32,451 nucleotides of DNA, taken from the IMG/VR virus record IMGVR_UViG_3300042988_000072, positions 1 through 32,451 of that record. One strand, written 5' to 3'. Positions 20,644 to 28,524 of the stretch are shown here, piece after piece (the first letter of the stretch is position 1; each line of letters opens with the position of its first letter). The stretch is from a virus. The translations under genes and the position numbers were made by a program. A model generated the notes under the pieces. The model was given only the letters and a program-made list of their open reading frames with translations. It was not told where the DNA came from and made no database searches.

Positions 20644-20692
20644 AGTCCCCTAAAAGGGACTTATAGGGGGTTAAAAGTCCCCTAAAAGGGAC
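20644..20692. promoter_or_regulatory. Tandem palindromic operators, 32 bp apart
   Basis: AGTCCCCTAAAAGGGACT at 20644-20661 and the same 17 bases (last T changed to A) at 20676-20692. Each is an inverted repeat GTCCC-CTAAAA-GGGAC. They lie 40-90 bp upstream of the winged-helix gene at 20736 and just upstream of its promoter, so one of the two winged-helix proteins may bind them; an origin iteron is an alternative. Confidence 0.6.
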
Positions 20693-20701
20693 AAATAGTC
20701 G

Positions 20702-20731
20702 TTGTATTATAAAAAAATTATAGTAACTTTA
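20702..20731 (+). promoter_or_regulatory. Promoter for the first rightward gene
   Basis: TTG at 20702-20704 and TAACTTTA at 20724-20731 (one base off TAnnTTTG), spacing 19. The box ends 4 nt before the ATG, so the mRNA would have little or no leader. Confidence 0.55.
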
Positions 20732-20735
20732 CCCC

Positions 20736-21254
20736 ATGGGAAACAAAATCACACAACCTAGACTAAAGAAAAATGTAGACTTTGATCTAGAAACTTATGT
20801 TAATACTGAGACAGGAGAATTACTAAGCTCTGCACTTGGCAAAGACAAACTATCTGTTAGCGTTACAGAGAAGGGTGACTACGTTGTTATGAGTTCTGAT
20901 GACTATGTAGTACTCGACAGTGAAACAGTAAGGTTCTTGTCTAATGAACTTTCTCGTTCTGAGCTTAGCAACGTACTGCTTATGGCTACTGATCTTAAAA
21001 CTCCTCTCAATCTTGTGTACAACGGACCACAGCCTCACAGTAATGAGTCACTTCAATCTTTCTTAGGTTACTCATCGAGAGATAAGTTCTTTAAGCTGCT
21101 CAAGAAACTAATGGAGCTTGGTGTGCTTTATCAGATCAAAGGTAGGATCTCAGGAGAACTACGCGTTGTATATATGTTAAATCCTTACATAGCTCGTAAA
21201 CGTAAGACGATAGACAATACTGTCTTTAATGTCTTTCAGCCTTTTATAAAATAA
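20736..21254 (+). CDS. Winged-helix protein, RepL-like
   Basis: 172 aa. Residues 75-115 (LSRSELSNVLLMATDLKTPLNLVYNG) and 103-150 (LQSFLGYSSRDKFFKLLKKLMELGVLYQIKGR) form a winged helix with recognition helix and wing. The end VVYMLNPYIARKRKTIDNTVFNVFQPF resembles the 'Y-x-x-N-P' end of RepL-type plasmid replication proteins and related phage regulators. It could be an initiator or a transcription regulator. First gene of the right arm, with possible operators (20644-20692) directly upstream, which suggests self-control. Confidence 0.65.
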   Translation: MGNKITQPRLKKNVDFDLETYVNTETGELLSSALGKDKLSVSVTEKGDYVVMSSDDYVVLDSETVRFLSNELSRSELSNVLLMATDLKTPLNLVYNGPQPHSNESLQSFLGYSSRDKFFKLLKKLMELGVLYQIKGRISGELRVVYMLNPYIARKRKTIDNTVFNVFQPFIK

Positions 21255-21277
21255 TTACAATAAATTATAGAATATCT

Positions 21278-21306
21278 TTTGTTATTCTAAATTATTTATA
21301 TATTTG
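21278..21306 (+). promoter_or_regulatory. Bacteroidetes-type promoter for the 89-aa gene
   Basis: TTTG at 21278-21281 and a perfect TATATTTG (TAnnTTTG) at 21299-21306, spacing 17. It ends 4 nt before the ATG at 21311, the same layout as the previous promoter. Confidence 0.7.
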
Positions 21307-21310
21307 TGGC

Positions 21311-21580
21311 ATGATACTGGTTTATCTTGACACAAAGGACAGCATTTTGCTTAAAGCAAATGACACCAGCTTTCATGCGTTATATCATATTATACAGCAG
21401 ACAGACTTATACTCTAATGTATGGTACGCGGATAACTTTAATAAGAACCTCATCGTTGAGGAACTGAACGTATCCTTGCCTGCTCTTGAAAAGATGATAG
21501 CGTCATTAAGAGAGCGAGGATTGTTAATTAAATTACAGAGAGGGAAGTATAAGCTTCCTGATTATTTCTTGGACTGCTGA
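21311..21580 (+). CDS. Small winged-helix DNA-binding protein, 89 aa
   Basis: Residues 20-85 (ALYHIIQQTD, YADNFNKNLIVEELNVSLPALEKMIASLRERGLLIKLQRGKYKL) are a short winged helix: helix 2 NLIVEELNVS, recognition helix LPALEKMIASLRERG, and a wing KLQRGKYKL. Likely a regulator of rightward genes. The only possible start is at 21311, so the promoter close ahead points to a leaderless mRNA. Its stop overlaps the next ATG by one base. Confidence 0.7.
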   Translation: MILVYLDTKDSILLKANDTSFHALYHIIQQTDLYSNVWYADNFNKNLIVEELNVSLPALEKMIASLRERGLLIKLQRGKYKLPDYFLDC

Positions 21581-21795
21581 TGGAGATTGGAGAATTAAAA
21601 TCTAATAGTCTAGAAGAGCTTTTTAAAAGAGAGGCTGCCCTGGTAGAGAAGTTTAATAATTACTGTAGACAGCACAGTAAGAATTTATCTACGGAGTTTA
21701 CAATCAACTCTACATCTGCTGGGGCAACTAGTTTTAGTTTAAAATTTAAAATAGAAAATACAAATGGGAACAACGGAGAAACTACAGGTGATTAA
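21580..21795 (+). CDS. Small hypothetical protein, 71 aa
   Basis: A helical first half (SLEELFKREAALVEKFNNYC) and a Ser/Thr-rich beta end (TEFTINSTSAGATSFSLKFKIEN). Not recognised. Overlaps the preceding stop by one base and the following gene by 32 nt. Confidence 0.6.
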   Translation: MEIGELKSNSLEELFKREAALVEKFNNYCRQHSKNLSTEFTINSTSAGATSFSLKFKIENTNGNNGETTGD

Positions 21796-22186
21796 AGAAG
21801 TACTGGCAAATACTTTTATGCTAGCTACTAATCGCGCACAACAATACGGCTTACAGTTTAGCTACAAATCTTATCCTCAAGATGTAGAAGCTACAGAAGA
21901 TAATGAGGCTTTTAAGGCCTGGCATGTAGATATCCTAGTTAAGGAGCCTGCTTACCCTGAAGTTATCATCCAACAATTTAGATACCCACGTCCTGCTGGC
22001 ATCGATGCTAAAAACATGGAGTACCATGTGTTAGTAGAAGTACTTGCAGCATTCACGGAGACTTCTGTGTTTACCTGGCTTCAAGTTGGAAAGATGATGA
22101 ACACGGACGAAGAATTACAAAAACAAATTATCAATGAAGCAACGCAAAGTAATTTCACTACCGACGAACCAAAACAAGATCTATAA
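21764..22186 (+). CDS. Conserved hypothetical protein, 140 aa
   Basis: Soluble alpha/beta protein: LATNRAQQYGLQFSYKSYP, then WHVDILVKEPAYPEVIIQQFRYPRP and a helical HVLVEVLAAFTETSVFTWLQ. Not recognised. Overlaps both neighbours (32 and 53 nt), as is normal for this dense operon. Confidence 0.65.
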   Translation: MGTTEKLQVIKEVLANTFMLATNRAQQYGLQFSYKSYPQDVEATEDNEAFKAWHVDILVKEPAYPEVIIQQFRYPRPAGIDAKNMEYHVLVEVLAAFTETSVFTWLQVGKMMNTDEELQKQIINEATQSNFTTDEPKQDL

Positions 22187-22733
22187 GCAGATCCTTGCGT
22201 TTATGAACTTCATGCTAAACCTTACGCCACAAGAGCGTGATGTTTTAGCTGAAATCATTAGACTAGATAACGAATACGCCGCGCTTCCAGAAGAAAAACG
22301 TGCTAAATTTATCTTGTCTACTGACATGCGTAAAGAGATGAGAGAGCTTGTTAAGATAGAAGAGAAACAGTTTAATGTTATTATCTCTAGACTTAAGAAG
22401 AAGCTCTTGTTTAACAAGCCGCTGATAGATGATAACAATCTTCTTCACCAAGAACTTAGATACAAACCTGATCAAGACGGCTTTCGCATTGAGGTAAACC
22501 TCGTAATGACAGAAACCCCTTCTATACCTACTACTGATCCTGAAAAGTCTTTCACAGAGACACTCGGAGAAGCTATGGTTGAACAGGTAGAACAAGATAC
22601 TAAAGTGCTAGAAGATATGGTGTGGGGCGGAGATCCTGCACCACCTACAGAGTATCAACACGATGCATCCAAAGCTCCTGTGATTGAGGAGGAAAAATTT
22701 GATTTTAGTATTAGTCCGCCTGATGAAGAATAG
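22134..22733 (+). CDS. Helical DNA-binding-like protein with disordered tail, 199 aa
   Basis: Residues 15-105 (KIYKQILAFMNFMLNLTPQERDVLAEIIRL, then FNVIISRLKKKLLF) suggest a winged helix with 'LTPQERDVL' as in sigma-region-4-like or replication-control folds. Residues 130-199 are acidic and Pro-rich (FDFSISPPDEE), likely disordered. A later start at 22203 is possible and would remove the 53-nt overlap, but would cut the first helix. Unknown role, maybe regulation of late genes. Confidence 0.65.
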   Translation: MKQRKVISLPTNQNKIYKQILAFMNFMLNLTPQERDVLAEIIRLDNEYAALPEEKRAKFILSTDMRKEMRELVKIEEKQFNVIISRLKKKLLFNKPLIDDNNLLHQELRYKPDQDGFRIEVNLVMTETPSIPTTDPEKSFTETLGEAMVEQVEQDTKVLEDMVWGGDPAPPTEYQHDASKAPVIEEEKFDFSISPPDEE

Positions 22734-22992
22734 TAGACAGCGAGAAATACTGGTGAAACTGGCCCATCGCCATGGCCTCACTATAGCTCAAGCAGAAGAG
22801 ATTTGGAGCTCACTTGGCTCTGCTGTAGCTGCTGCTATTAGTGATGACCACCGTGATCCAGAGACTACTAAATTTGTAGTTGAAAAGTTTCCTGTAATAC
22901 ACATAGAACATTTCGGTAAATTTATACCTAACAAAAAAAGAATCAACTATGCAAACTATTGCATAACTAAAAAGAAACAAGATGAAGCTTAA
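22723..22992 (+). CDS. IHF/HU-like DNA-bending protein, 89 aa
   Basis: Started at the ATG at 22723-22725 (MKNSRQREILVKLAHRHGLTIAQAEEIWSSL); an earlier start at 22684 lies fully within the upstream gene. The layout is that of HU/IHF-like phage proteins: two helices with 'LxxxQAEEI', a long second helix, then VIHIEHFGKFIPNKKR, matching the HU beta strand and 'GxF' turn. crAss-like phages commonly carry an IHF-like gene ahead of the head genes. May assist packaging or transcription. Its end overlaps the next gene by 11 nt. Confidence 0.7.
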   Translation: MKNSRQREILVKLAHRHGLTIAQAEEIWSSLGSAVAAAISDDHRDPETTKFVVEKFPVIHIEHFGKFIPNKKRINYANYCITKKKQDEA

Positions 22993-23251
22993 TATCACAT
23001 TACCTATAATCCCGTTTCCTAAAGAAAACGATGAGGATCTAAACCCAGAAGTGTTAATCTCTGAAGAGGTAGATCTAAACAATCCTGATCCAGAGCCTAC
23101 AACGTTTTATACTATAGATGCTATCTCTCCGTTTAGAACACCTTACGGAGATTACACTATTGTACACTCTGGCGGACAAGAGTTTTTGTGTATTAATAGC
23201 TATGAGAATCTATGGGATAAGCTTAACATTATTTATCAGGCAGGCAAATAA
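22982..23251 (+). CDS. Small conserved hypothetical protein, 89 aa
   Basis: An acidic, Pro-rich first half (KENDEDLNPEVLISEEVDLNNPDPEP) precedes a small beta domain (FRTPYGDYTIVHSGGQEFLCINSYENLWDKL). Not recognised. Overlaps both neighbours; its TAA shares an A with the next ATG. May be a virion or packaging accessory because it lies just ahead of the terminase genes. Confidence 0.65.
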   Translation: MKLNITLPIIPFPKENDEDLNPEVLISEEVDLNNPDPEPTTFYTIDAISPFRTPYGDYTIVHSGGQEFLCINSYENLWDKLNIIYQAGK

Positions 23252-23772
23252 TGAAAGCAATCCACGACTTTAGTTTTTGGGATACTCATCCTGAACTAGT
23301 AATGCTAGATAGTTTTAACGAGTTGCACTATCGTGACAACAGTAAAAACAAAATGGAGAGCTCACGTAAAATGTGGGCTATCTACTATGCATATAACCCA
23401 GAGTCTAAGTTCTTCAACATACCTAACAAACTACAGGTCTTAGCTAAAGACTTTCTTAAGGACCCAGAGTTTAACTGGGATACTTTACGCAGCCAAGTGT
23501 TTACTTACAAAGAGTTAGTACTCACGCCTGCTGAGCGTGGTCTCGTAAACTGGACAGAAATCATGAATGTTAGAGATGAGTCTTTAAAGAACATGTATAA
23601 AGATGCTATCCTAGAGAGAAATCTTAAGGAGTTAGTAGAACTAGATAAGATGTTAGCTAACACTGCTAAGCTTTTCCAAGACTACAAGAAGATTAAACAA
23701 GAATACGACGAGGATAAGGTAACACGTAAGGGCAAAGCTATTGCTTCACTAACAGATTCAGGAGAAATTTAA
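23251..23772 (+). CDS. Possible small terminase subunit, 173 aa
   Basis: 173 aa, largely helical with a C-terminal coiled segment (ELVELDKMLANTAKLFQDYKKIKQEYDEDK). It directly precedes the large terminase (1-nt gap), the standard place of the small subunit, which selects phage DNA and loads the motor. An N-terminal HTH is not clear, but the segment KMWAIYYAYNPESKFFNIPNK is typical of a conserved pre-terminase protein in crAss-like phages. Function by position. Confidence 0.5.
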   Translation: MKAIHDFSFWDTHPELVMLDSFNELHYRDNSKNKMESSRKMWAIYYAYNPESKFFNIPNKLQVLAKDFLKDPEFNWDTLRSQVFTYKELVLTPAERGLVNWTEIMNVRDESLKNMYKDAILERNLKELVELDKMLANTAKLFQDYKKIKQEYDEDKVTRKGKAIASLTDSGEI

Positions 23773-23773
23773 G

Positions 23774-25945
23774 ATGATAAACAACTCTAACTTTAGGATT
23801 AAAGAGATTCCTAACTTTCACCCAGAGTTAGAATACTATGATCGTGTAGCTTTCTGGAGAGAAGAGAAACGTAAGTGTATAGAAGGCTACTGGGTCGGCG
23901 GAAAGTGGATGCCTGGTCCCTTATACTACTACGTCAACTTCCACAACATTCAGTTTGAGGACGATACATCAGTTTCCCAGGCCTTTGGTCTACCGTTTCT
24001 GCGCGACATCGACTGGGAGTTGTTCCTGATCTACGAAGAATGCCGTGGATTTTCTGGTTTTGCTGACGACACACAGTTTACATGCGACAGAAAATACGGT
24101 CCTGAAAAAGATATGGCGATTAGACTACAGCGTATCACAGAAGCTGAAGCTAATTCTAAAACTTACATCCCTGCAAGAGAATACTTACGCAGAATACACC
24201 CAAAAAACCTAGGCAAACCGCTGTATCGTAACTCTGCACAGCATTTGATCAGTATCCAGGCTCGTGGTTCGGGTAAATCCTACTCTTCGTCAGGTATTGC
24301 TGCCCATAACTTCCTGTTTGATGGAGCAACAGACTACGATGACTACTTAGAGCGTAGAAAAATCAAGCAATATCTAGCATCCGATACAATCATTGGGGCC
24401 ATCGACACTAAGTATACCGTACCTTTGATGAAGAAGATCCAGACTGCCATGACTTTACTGCCAGGTAGCTTTGAGATGGGAGACGATAAGTACCCATCGC
24501 CACTAGCCATCACATATACAGGTTCACTGATGCCTAACCGTGAAGGTACAACCAGCACTGGTTCTGTATTACGCCACAGATCCTTCAAAGATAACCCACT
24601 TGCTGCCAACGGTACACGTCCTAACCTCTGTATTCTTGATGAGGTAGGTTTCATGTACAACCTTAAAGAATCTTGGGGTGCGATTGAAGCAACGCAAGCA
24701 TCAAAGGCTAAGAAGAGTTTAGTTATCTGGGCCTTAGGAACAGGTGGTCTCGTATCTGGTAGAGCAGCACTCTATGCGGAGTCAGTATTTCGTAATCCAC
24801 AAGATTACAACTGCTTGATCTTTGAAGATATCTTTGAGAACCGTGGCAACATCGGTTACTTTGTACCGTACAGACTTACACTCAACGAGTTTAAAAAGAC
24901 AGAGAATCTAGTTACAGATTTAGACCTGGCTAAACTTTACATAGAAGATAAACGCTCTACTGCTAAAAAATCGCCAGACCCTACTGTATATCAGACAGAA
25001 ATCATCAACGGTCCTGAAGTACCGTCCGAAGCATTCTTGGTACTAGAAGGCGCTTTCTTCCCTACACTACTGCTCAAAGAACAACTCGCAGAGGTTGAAG
25101 GAGGTAAATACAAGAAATACCAAGAAGCAAGTTTTAAGGGCCACATCAGTTTTAACGACAAGAACGAACCAGAGTTTTACACTGAGCAAGATGCTACTCC
25201 TATTAGAAAGTATCCTCTCAGCAAAAACGATGACAAACGTGGTTGTATAGAAATCTGGGTTAAACCACAAAAAAGTCCTGACGGGATTATACCGCGTGGT
25301 ACATACATAGCAGGGATTGACGTCGTCGATAAAGACAAGTCTACGACAGACTCACTTCCTTGTATATTAATCATGAATAGACTTACACGACAAATAGTAG
25401 CAGAATACACAGGCCGTACAGGTGAGGCTAAGGACTTCTACGAAACATGTCGTAAGCTATTGTTATACTACAACGCTGTGGGTATGTACGAGAAAAACCT
25501 CATTGGTCTTTATAACTACTTTGATCAGATGAAGTGTACATATCTCCTAGCAGAGACACCTTATCAGTTACGATCTACAGATACTTATAAAGCAGGTACT
25601 AACACATCTAAAGGTATTAACGCATCTGGAGCAATTAACTCAGAAGGACGTAACATGATTAAATCATGGCTACAAGAAAGAATATCTACTGTGTCAGAGA
25701 CCAGAGTTTATGAGACTATTTACTCTTCTGGTATCATTACAGAGTTAATTATGTGGAACCCTGATGGAAACTTCGATAGGGTTTCTGCGTTAATCATGTT
25801 AATGTGGTTAGATTCCACAATGTATAAAGAAGTAACTCAACGCGTAGAAGAAGTTAAAACTTTCTTAGATAACCCTTACTTCGAACAGATGGGTCTAATA
25901 AAAAAGAAAATACCTACTACATTTGATTCAAATTTTTATTCATAG
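23774..25945 (+). CDS. terL: Large terminase subunit
   Basis: 723 aa, the long crAss type. The ATPase has a Walker A variant ARGSGKS at residues 163-169 and Walker B CILDE at 286-290. The nuclease domain starts near AGIDVVDKD, with Asp 516 as the first metal ligand of the RNase H fold; ILIMNRLTRQIVAEYTGR and a late D-rich segment follow. The N-terminal 150 residues are an extension rich in Tyr and Trp. The protein drives DNA into the capsid and cuts the concatemer. Its TAG stop is part of the promoter of the portal gene. Confidence 0.93.
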   Translation: MINNSNFRIKEIPNFHPELEYYDRVAFWREEKRKCIEGYWVGGKWMPGPLYYYVNFHNIQFEDDTSVSQAFGLPFLRDIDWELFLIYEECRGFSGFADDTQFTCDRKYGPEKDMAIRLQRITEAEANSKTYIPAREYLRRIHPKNLGKPLYRNSAQHLISIQARGSGKSYSSSGIAAHNFLFDGATDYDDYLERRKIKQYLASDTIIGAIDTKYTVPLMKKIQTAMTLLPGSFEMGDDKYPSPLAITYTGSLMPNREGTTSTGSVLRHRSFKDNPLAANGTRPNLCILDEVGFMYNLKESWGAIEATQASKAKKSLVIWALGTGGLVSGRAALYAESVFRNPQDYNCLIFEDIFENRGNIGYFVPYRLTLNEFKKTENLVTDLDLAKLYIEDKRSTAKKSPDPTVYQTEIINGPEVPSEAFLVLEGAFFPTLLLKEQLAEVEGGKYKKYQEASFKGHISFNDKNEPEFYTEQDATPIRKYPLSKNDDKRGCIEIWVKPQKSPDGIIPRGTYIAGIDVVDKDKSTTDSLPCILIMNRLTRQIVAEYTGRTGEAKDFYETCRKLLLYYNAVGMYEKNLIGLYNYFDQMKCTYLLAETPYQLRSTDTYKAGTNTSKGINASGAINSEGRNMIKSWLQERISTVSETRVYETIYSSGIITELIMWNPDGNFDRVSALIMLMWLDSTMYKEVTQRVEEVKTFLDNPYFEQMGLIKKKIPTTFDSNFYS

Positions 25946-25950
25946 ATTTG
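25922..25950 (+). promoter_or_regulatory. Bacteroidetes-type promoter for the portal gene
   Basis: TTTG at 25922-25925 and a perfect TAGATTTG at 25943-25950, spacing 17. The terminase stop TAG lies inside the -7 box. It leaves a leader of about 15 nt before the portal ATG at 25972. Confidence 0.7.
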
Positions 25951-25971
25951 TATCTTAGTTAAAAAATTATT

Positions 25972-28434
25972 ATGAGCTCACCTGTTAAGATTCAAGGATA
26001 CATTAGTTTTCCCCGCCAGAAGTTGTCTGATAAAGAGAAGAATGACCACTGGTATAAAAAGAACATGGACTTTGCCGAGCACTTGCTCACGTCTGATGTT
26101 AACCTACGATCTAACTTCAAAAACAAGAAGGTAAACTATAATCTTAGAGCTAACATAATTAATAATAAAGACTTTGAAAAGTTTATCAACCCTGATAACT
26201 TAGATCTAGAATCTCTACCAGCAAGCTTTCAACATATCGGTATTGAGAATACAAAGATTAACTTACTCTTAGGTGAATACTCTCAAAGACGTAAAGAGTT
26301 TAAAGCTTATATTTCTTCTAATGATTCTGAAGCTATAGGACGAAAAGAATCTGCGCTAATGGATGAGCTCAAAAAAATCACTAGCGAGATGATCATGAGT
26401 ACTTCGCTTACTGACGAAGAAATACAAAAGAGACTTAAGCAGTTTGAACACTATCGTACTTACGAGTTCCAAGATATTGCAGAAATAGTAGCTAACAAGA
26501 TTCTTAAGAAAGAATACAAAGAAGGTGACTTTGACTTTACCTTCTTGCGTACTTTTGAAGATTTGCTTACCAGCGGTGAGGAGATTATGTATTGCGGAGT
26601 ACTTGGCGGTAATCCTGTAATGCGTAGAGTAAATCCTATGAACCTCTACACAATGGGAGGTAACTCAATGTTTATTGAGGATGCTGATATCATTGTGGAA
26701 TATGGCTACAAATCTGTAGGACAAGTAATCGATGATTACTGGGATACTCTTAAACCAGAAGACATTGACTTCCTTGAAAACGGTAAGGTAGATGCATCGC
26801 TTGGATCAGGCGGTGGTATCGGTCTAAACCGTGATATCTCTGTGTATGATTATTACGGAGATCAAGGAGCATTAAACATATTCCATCCTAACGAGATGGG
26901 TGTACGTACATTTGCAGGAGCATTTGATACGTATGGTAACGTCCGCGTACTTAAAGTATGTTGGAGATCAAGACGTAAAATTGGAGAATTAACATATTTT
27001 GATGAAGAAGGCCAAGAGCAAAAAGACTACGTTCCTGAAGACTACAAACCTAAAAAAGAATTAGGCGAGACAGTTAAGTGGATCTGGGTCAATGAGTGGA
27101 TGGAAGGTACTAAGATTGCCGATCACATCTACACATTAATGCGCCCTGTGCCTTATGCATCTAAATCTTTAGTAAACAAATCTAAAGGTACCCCTCCGTA
27201 TGTAGGGTCTGTTAACTCTACCAATGATTACAAAGTCCAATCTCTCATGGACGTGATGAAGCCTCTTGCTTATTCTTATGACATCGCATACTACAAACGC
27301 GAACTAGAGATCGCTACATACAAGGGGTCCTTTACTGCTATCAACTCGTCGCTTATTCCGTCAGGTTGGGATCCTAAAGAATGGATGCGCTACGTTACTA
27401 TTAACAAGTTCGCATGGTTGGATCCTACTAACGAGATTCTCAAAGGCCCATCACAGGGTAAATCTGCAGGTGCCTTCAATCAACTTACTGCTCAACAGAT
27501 TCAAATGGGCGACCCTAACGCTATCGGCATGTACACTAACCTACTGCTTGATATCGAGAATACACTTGGAAAATTAGCAGGTGTATCGGGCGCGCGTGAA
27601 GGACAAGTACAAGAGCGTGCAGCAGTATCTAACGTTAACCAAGAAGTTACACAGATATCACACATCACTGAAAAGTGGTTTGCTATTGATGCTAACTTCC
27701 GCAAACGCGTACTTACTAAATTCTTAGAGTGTTGTAAGTTTGCTTATAAATCAAATCCTAAGAAGGGACAATTCTTGTTAGACGATATGGGCCAAGAGTT
27801 TGTATCACGCTTTGACGAGTTTGTTTCTACAGATTACGATCTACACGTATCTAACTCTACTAACGATACAAAACTATACGAAGATCTACGTGCACTGTCA
27901 CAAGCAGCTATCCAAAATGGCCAAGCTACTATCTCAGATCTTATTGCTATTTCTCAATCTGAATCTGTACAAGATATCGCTAGACGTCTTCAAGACTCTG
28001 CTACTAAGATTCAAGAAGAGAATCGTAAGATGGAAGAAGAGAAACTTAAACAAGCACAACAAGCTGCCGAGATGGATAACCAAGCTAAGCAGGCGCTTCT
28101 TGACTTCGAACTTAAACGTCATAATGATGTGGTTAACATCGAGCGTGAGAAGATGGCAACTAACTTAGAGATTGCTAAAATCAAAGAGATGGGTGCTGAT
28201 GTTCGTGATGCTAGAGCTAACAACTTAGAACAAGATCGTGTAGATACTGATAAGAACGGCATTGACGATTACTTAGATATGCGACGCACAGATATCGACG
28301 AGAACTACAAGATTAATCAAATACGATTAAAAGAAGAAGAACTCGCAGAAAAGACTCGTGCTAATCTAGTAGCAGAAGACTTAAAGCTAAAAGAACTTAA
28401 GATTAAAAAACAAAACCCTACGTCAAGTAAATAA
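25972..28434 (+). CDS. Portal protein
   Basis: 820 aa, the size of crAss-like portals. Residues 1-640 hold the portal core (SLPASFQHIGIENTKINLLLGEYSQRRKEF, the long crown/clip region, and SGAREGQVQERAAVSNVNQEVTQIS). The last 170 residues are a charged coiled coil (KMEEEKLKQAQQAAEMDNQAKQALLDFELKRH...), with a Ca-binding-like DTDKNGIDDYLD loop near 765. It forms the dodecameric ring at one capsid corner through which the terminase packs DNA and to which the tail connects. Position after terL supports this. Confidence 0.9.
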   Translation: MSSPVKIQGYISFPRQKLSDKEKNDHWYKKNMDFAEHLLTSDVNLRSNFKNKKVNYNLRANIINNKDFEKFINPDNLDLESLPASFQHIGIENTKINLLLGEYSQRRKEFKAYISSNDSEAIGRKESALMDELKKITSEMIMSTSLTDEEIQKRLKQFEHYRTYEFQDIAEIVANKILKKEYKEGDFDFTFLRTFEDLLTSGEEIMYCGVLGGNPVMRRVNPMNLYTMGGNSMFIEDADIIVEYGYKSVGQVIDDYWDTLKPEDIDFLENGKVDASLGSGGGIGLNRDISVYDYYGDQGALNIFHPNEMGVRTFAGAFDTYGNVRVLKVCWRSRRKIGELTYFDEEGQEQKDYVPEDYKPKKELGETVKWIWVNEWMEGTKIADHIYTLMRPVPYASKSLVNKSKGTPPYVGSVNSTNDYKVQSLMDVMKPLAYSYDIAYYKRELEIATYKGSFTAINSSLIPSGWDPKEWMRYVTINKFAWLDPTNEILKGPSQGKSAGAFNQLTAQQIQMGDPNAIGMYTNLLLDIENTLGKLAGVSGAREGQVQERAAVSNVNQEVTQISHITEKWFAIDANFRKRVLTKFLECCKFAYKSNPKKGQFLLDDMGQEFVSRFDEFVSTDYDLHVSNSTNDTKLYEDLRALSQAAIQNGQATISDLIAISQSESVQDIARRLQDSATKIQEENRKMEEEKLKQAQQAAEMDNQAKQALLDFELKRHNDVVNIEREKMATNLEIAKIKEMGADVRDARANNLEQDRVDTDKNGIDDYLDMRRTDIDENYKINQIRLKEEELAEKTRANLVAEDLKLKELKIKKQNPTSSK

Positions 28435-28440
28435 AAAGCT

Positions 28441-28480
28441 ATAGGGCTATAGAACCTCAAATAAAGATTTATAGCCCTAT
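28441..28480 (+). terminator. 11-bp hairpin between portal and scaffold genes
   Basis: ATAGGGCTATA at 28441-28451 pairs perfectly with TATAGCCCTAT at 28470-28480, with an 18-nt loop, followed by TTTATAAAAATAATTTTA. The T tract is broken, so termination would be partial; an RNA processing site is as likely. Confidence 0.5.
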
Positions 28481-28524
28481 TTATAAAAATAATTTTAATA
28501 TTGTAACCAATTAACGACAGCAAA

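Noticed and set aside
20501-20692. CRISPR array
   Set aside because: Only two copies of each repeat, and repeats are palindromic operators or short direct repeats with no spacer series.
22684-22722. Earlier start for the IHF/HU-like protein
   Set aside because: The added residues lie inside the upstream gene and are not part of the HU-like fold.
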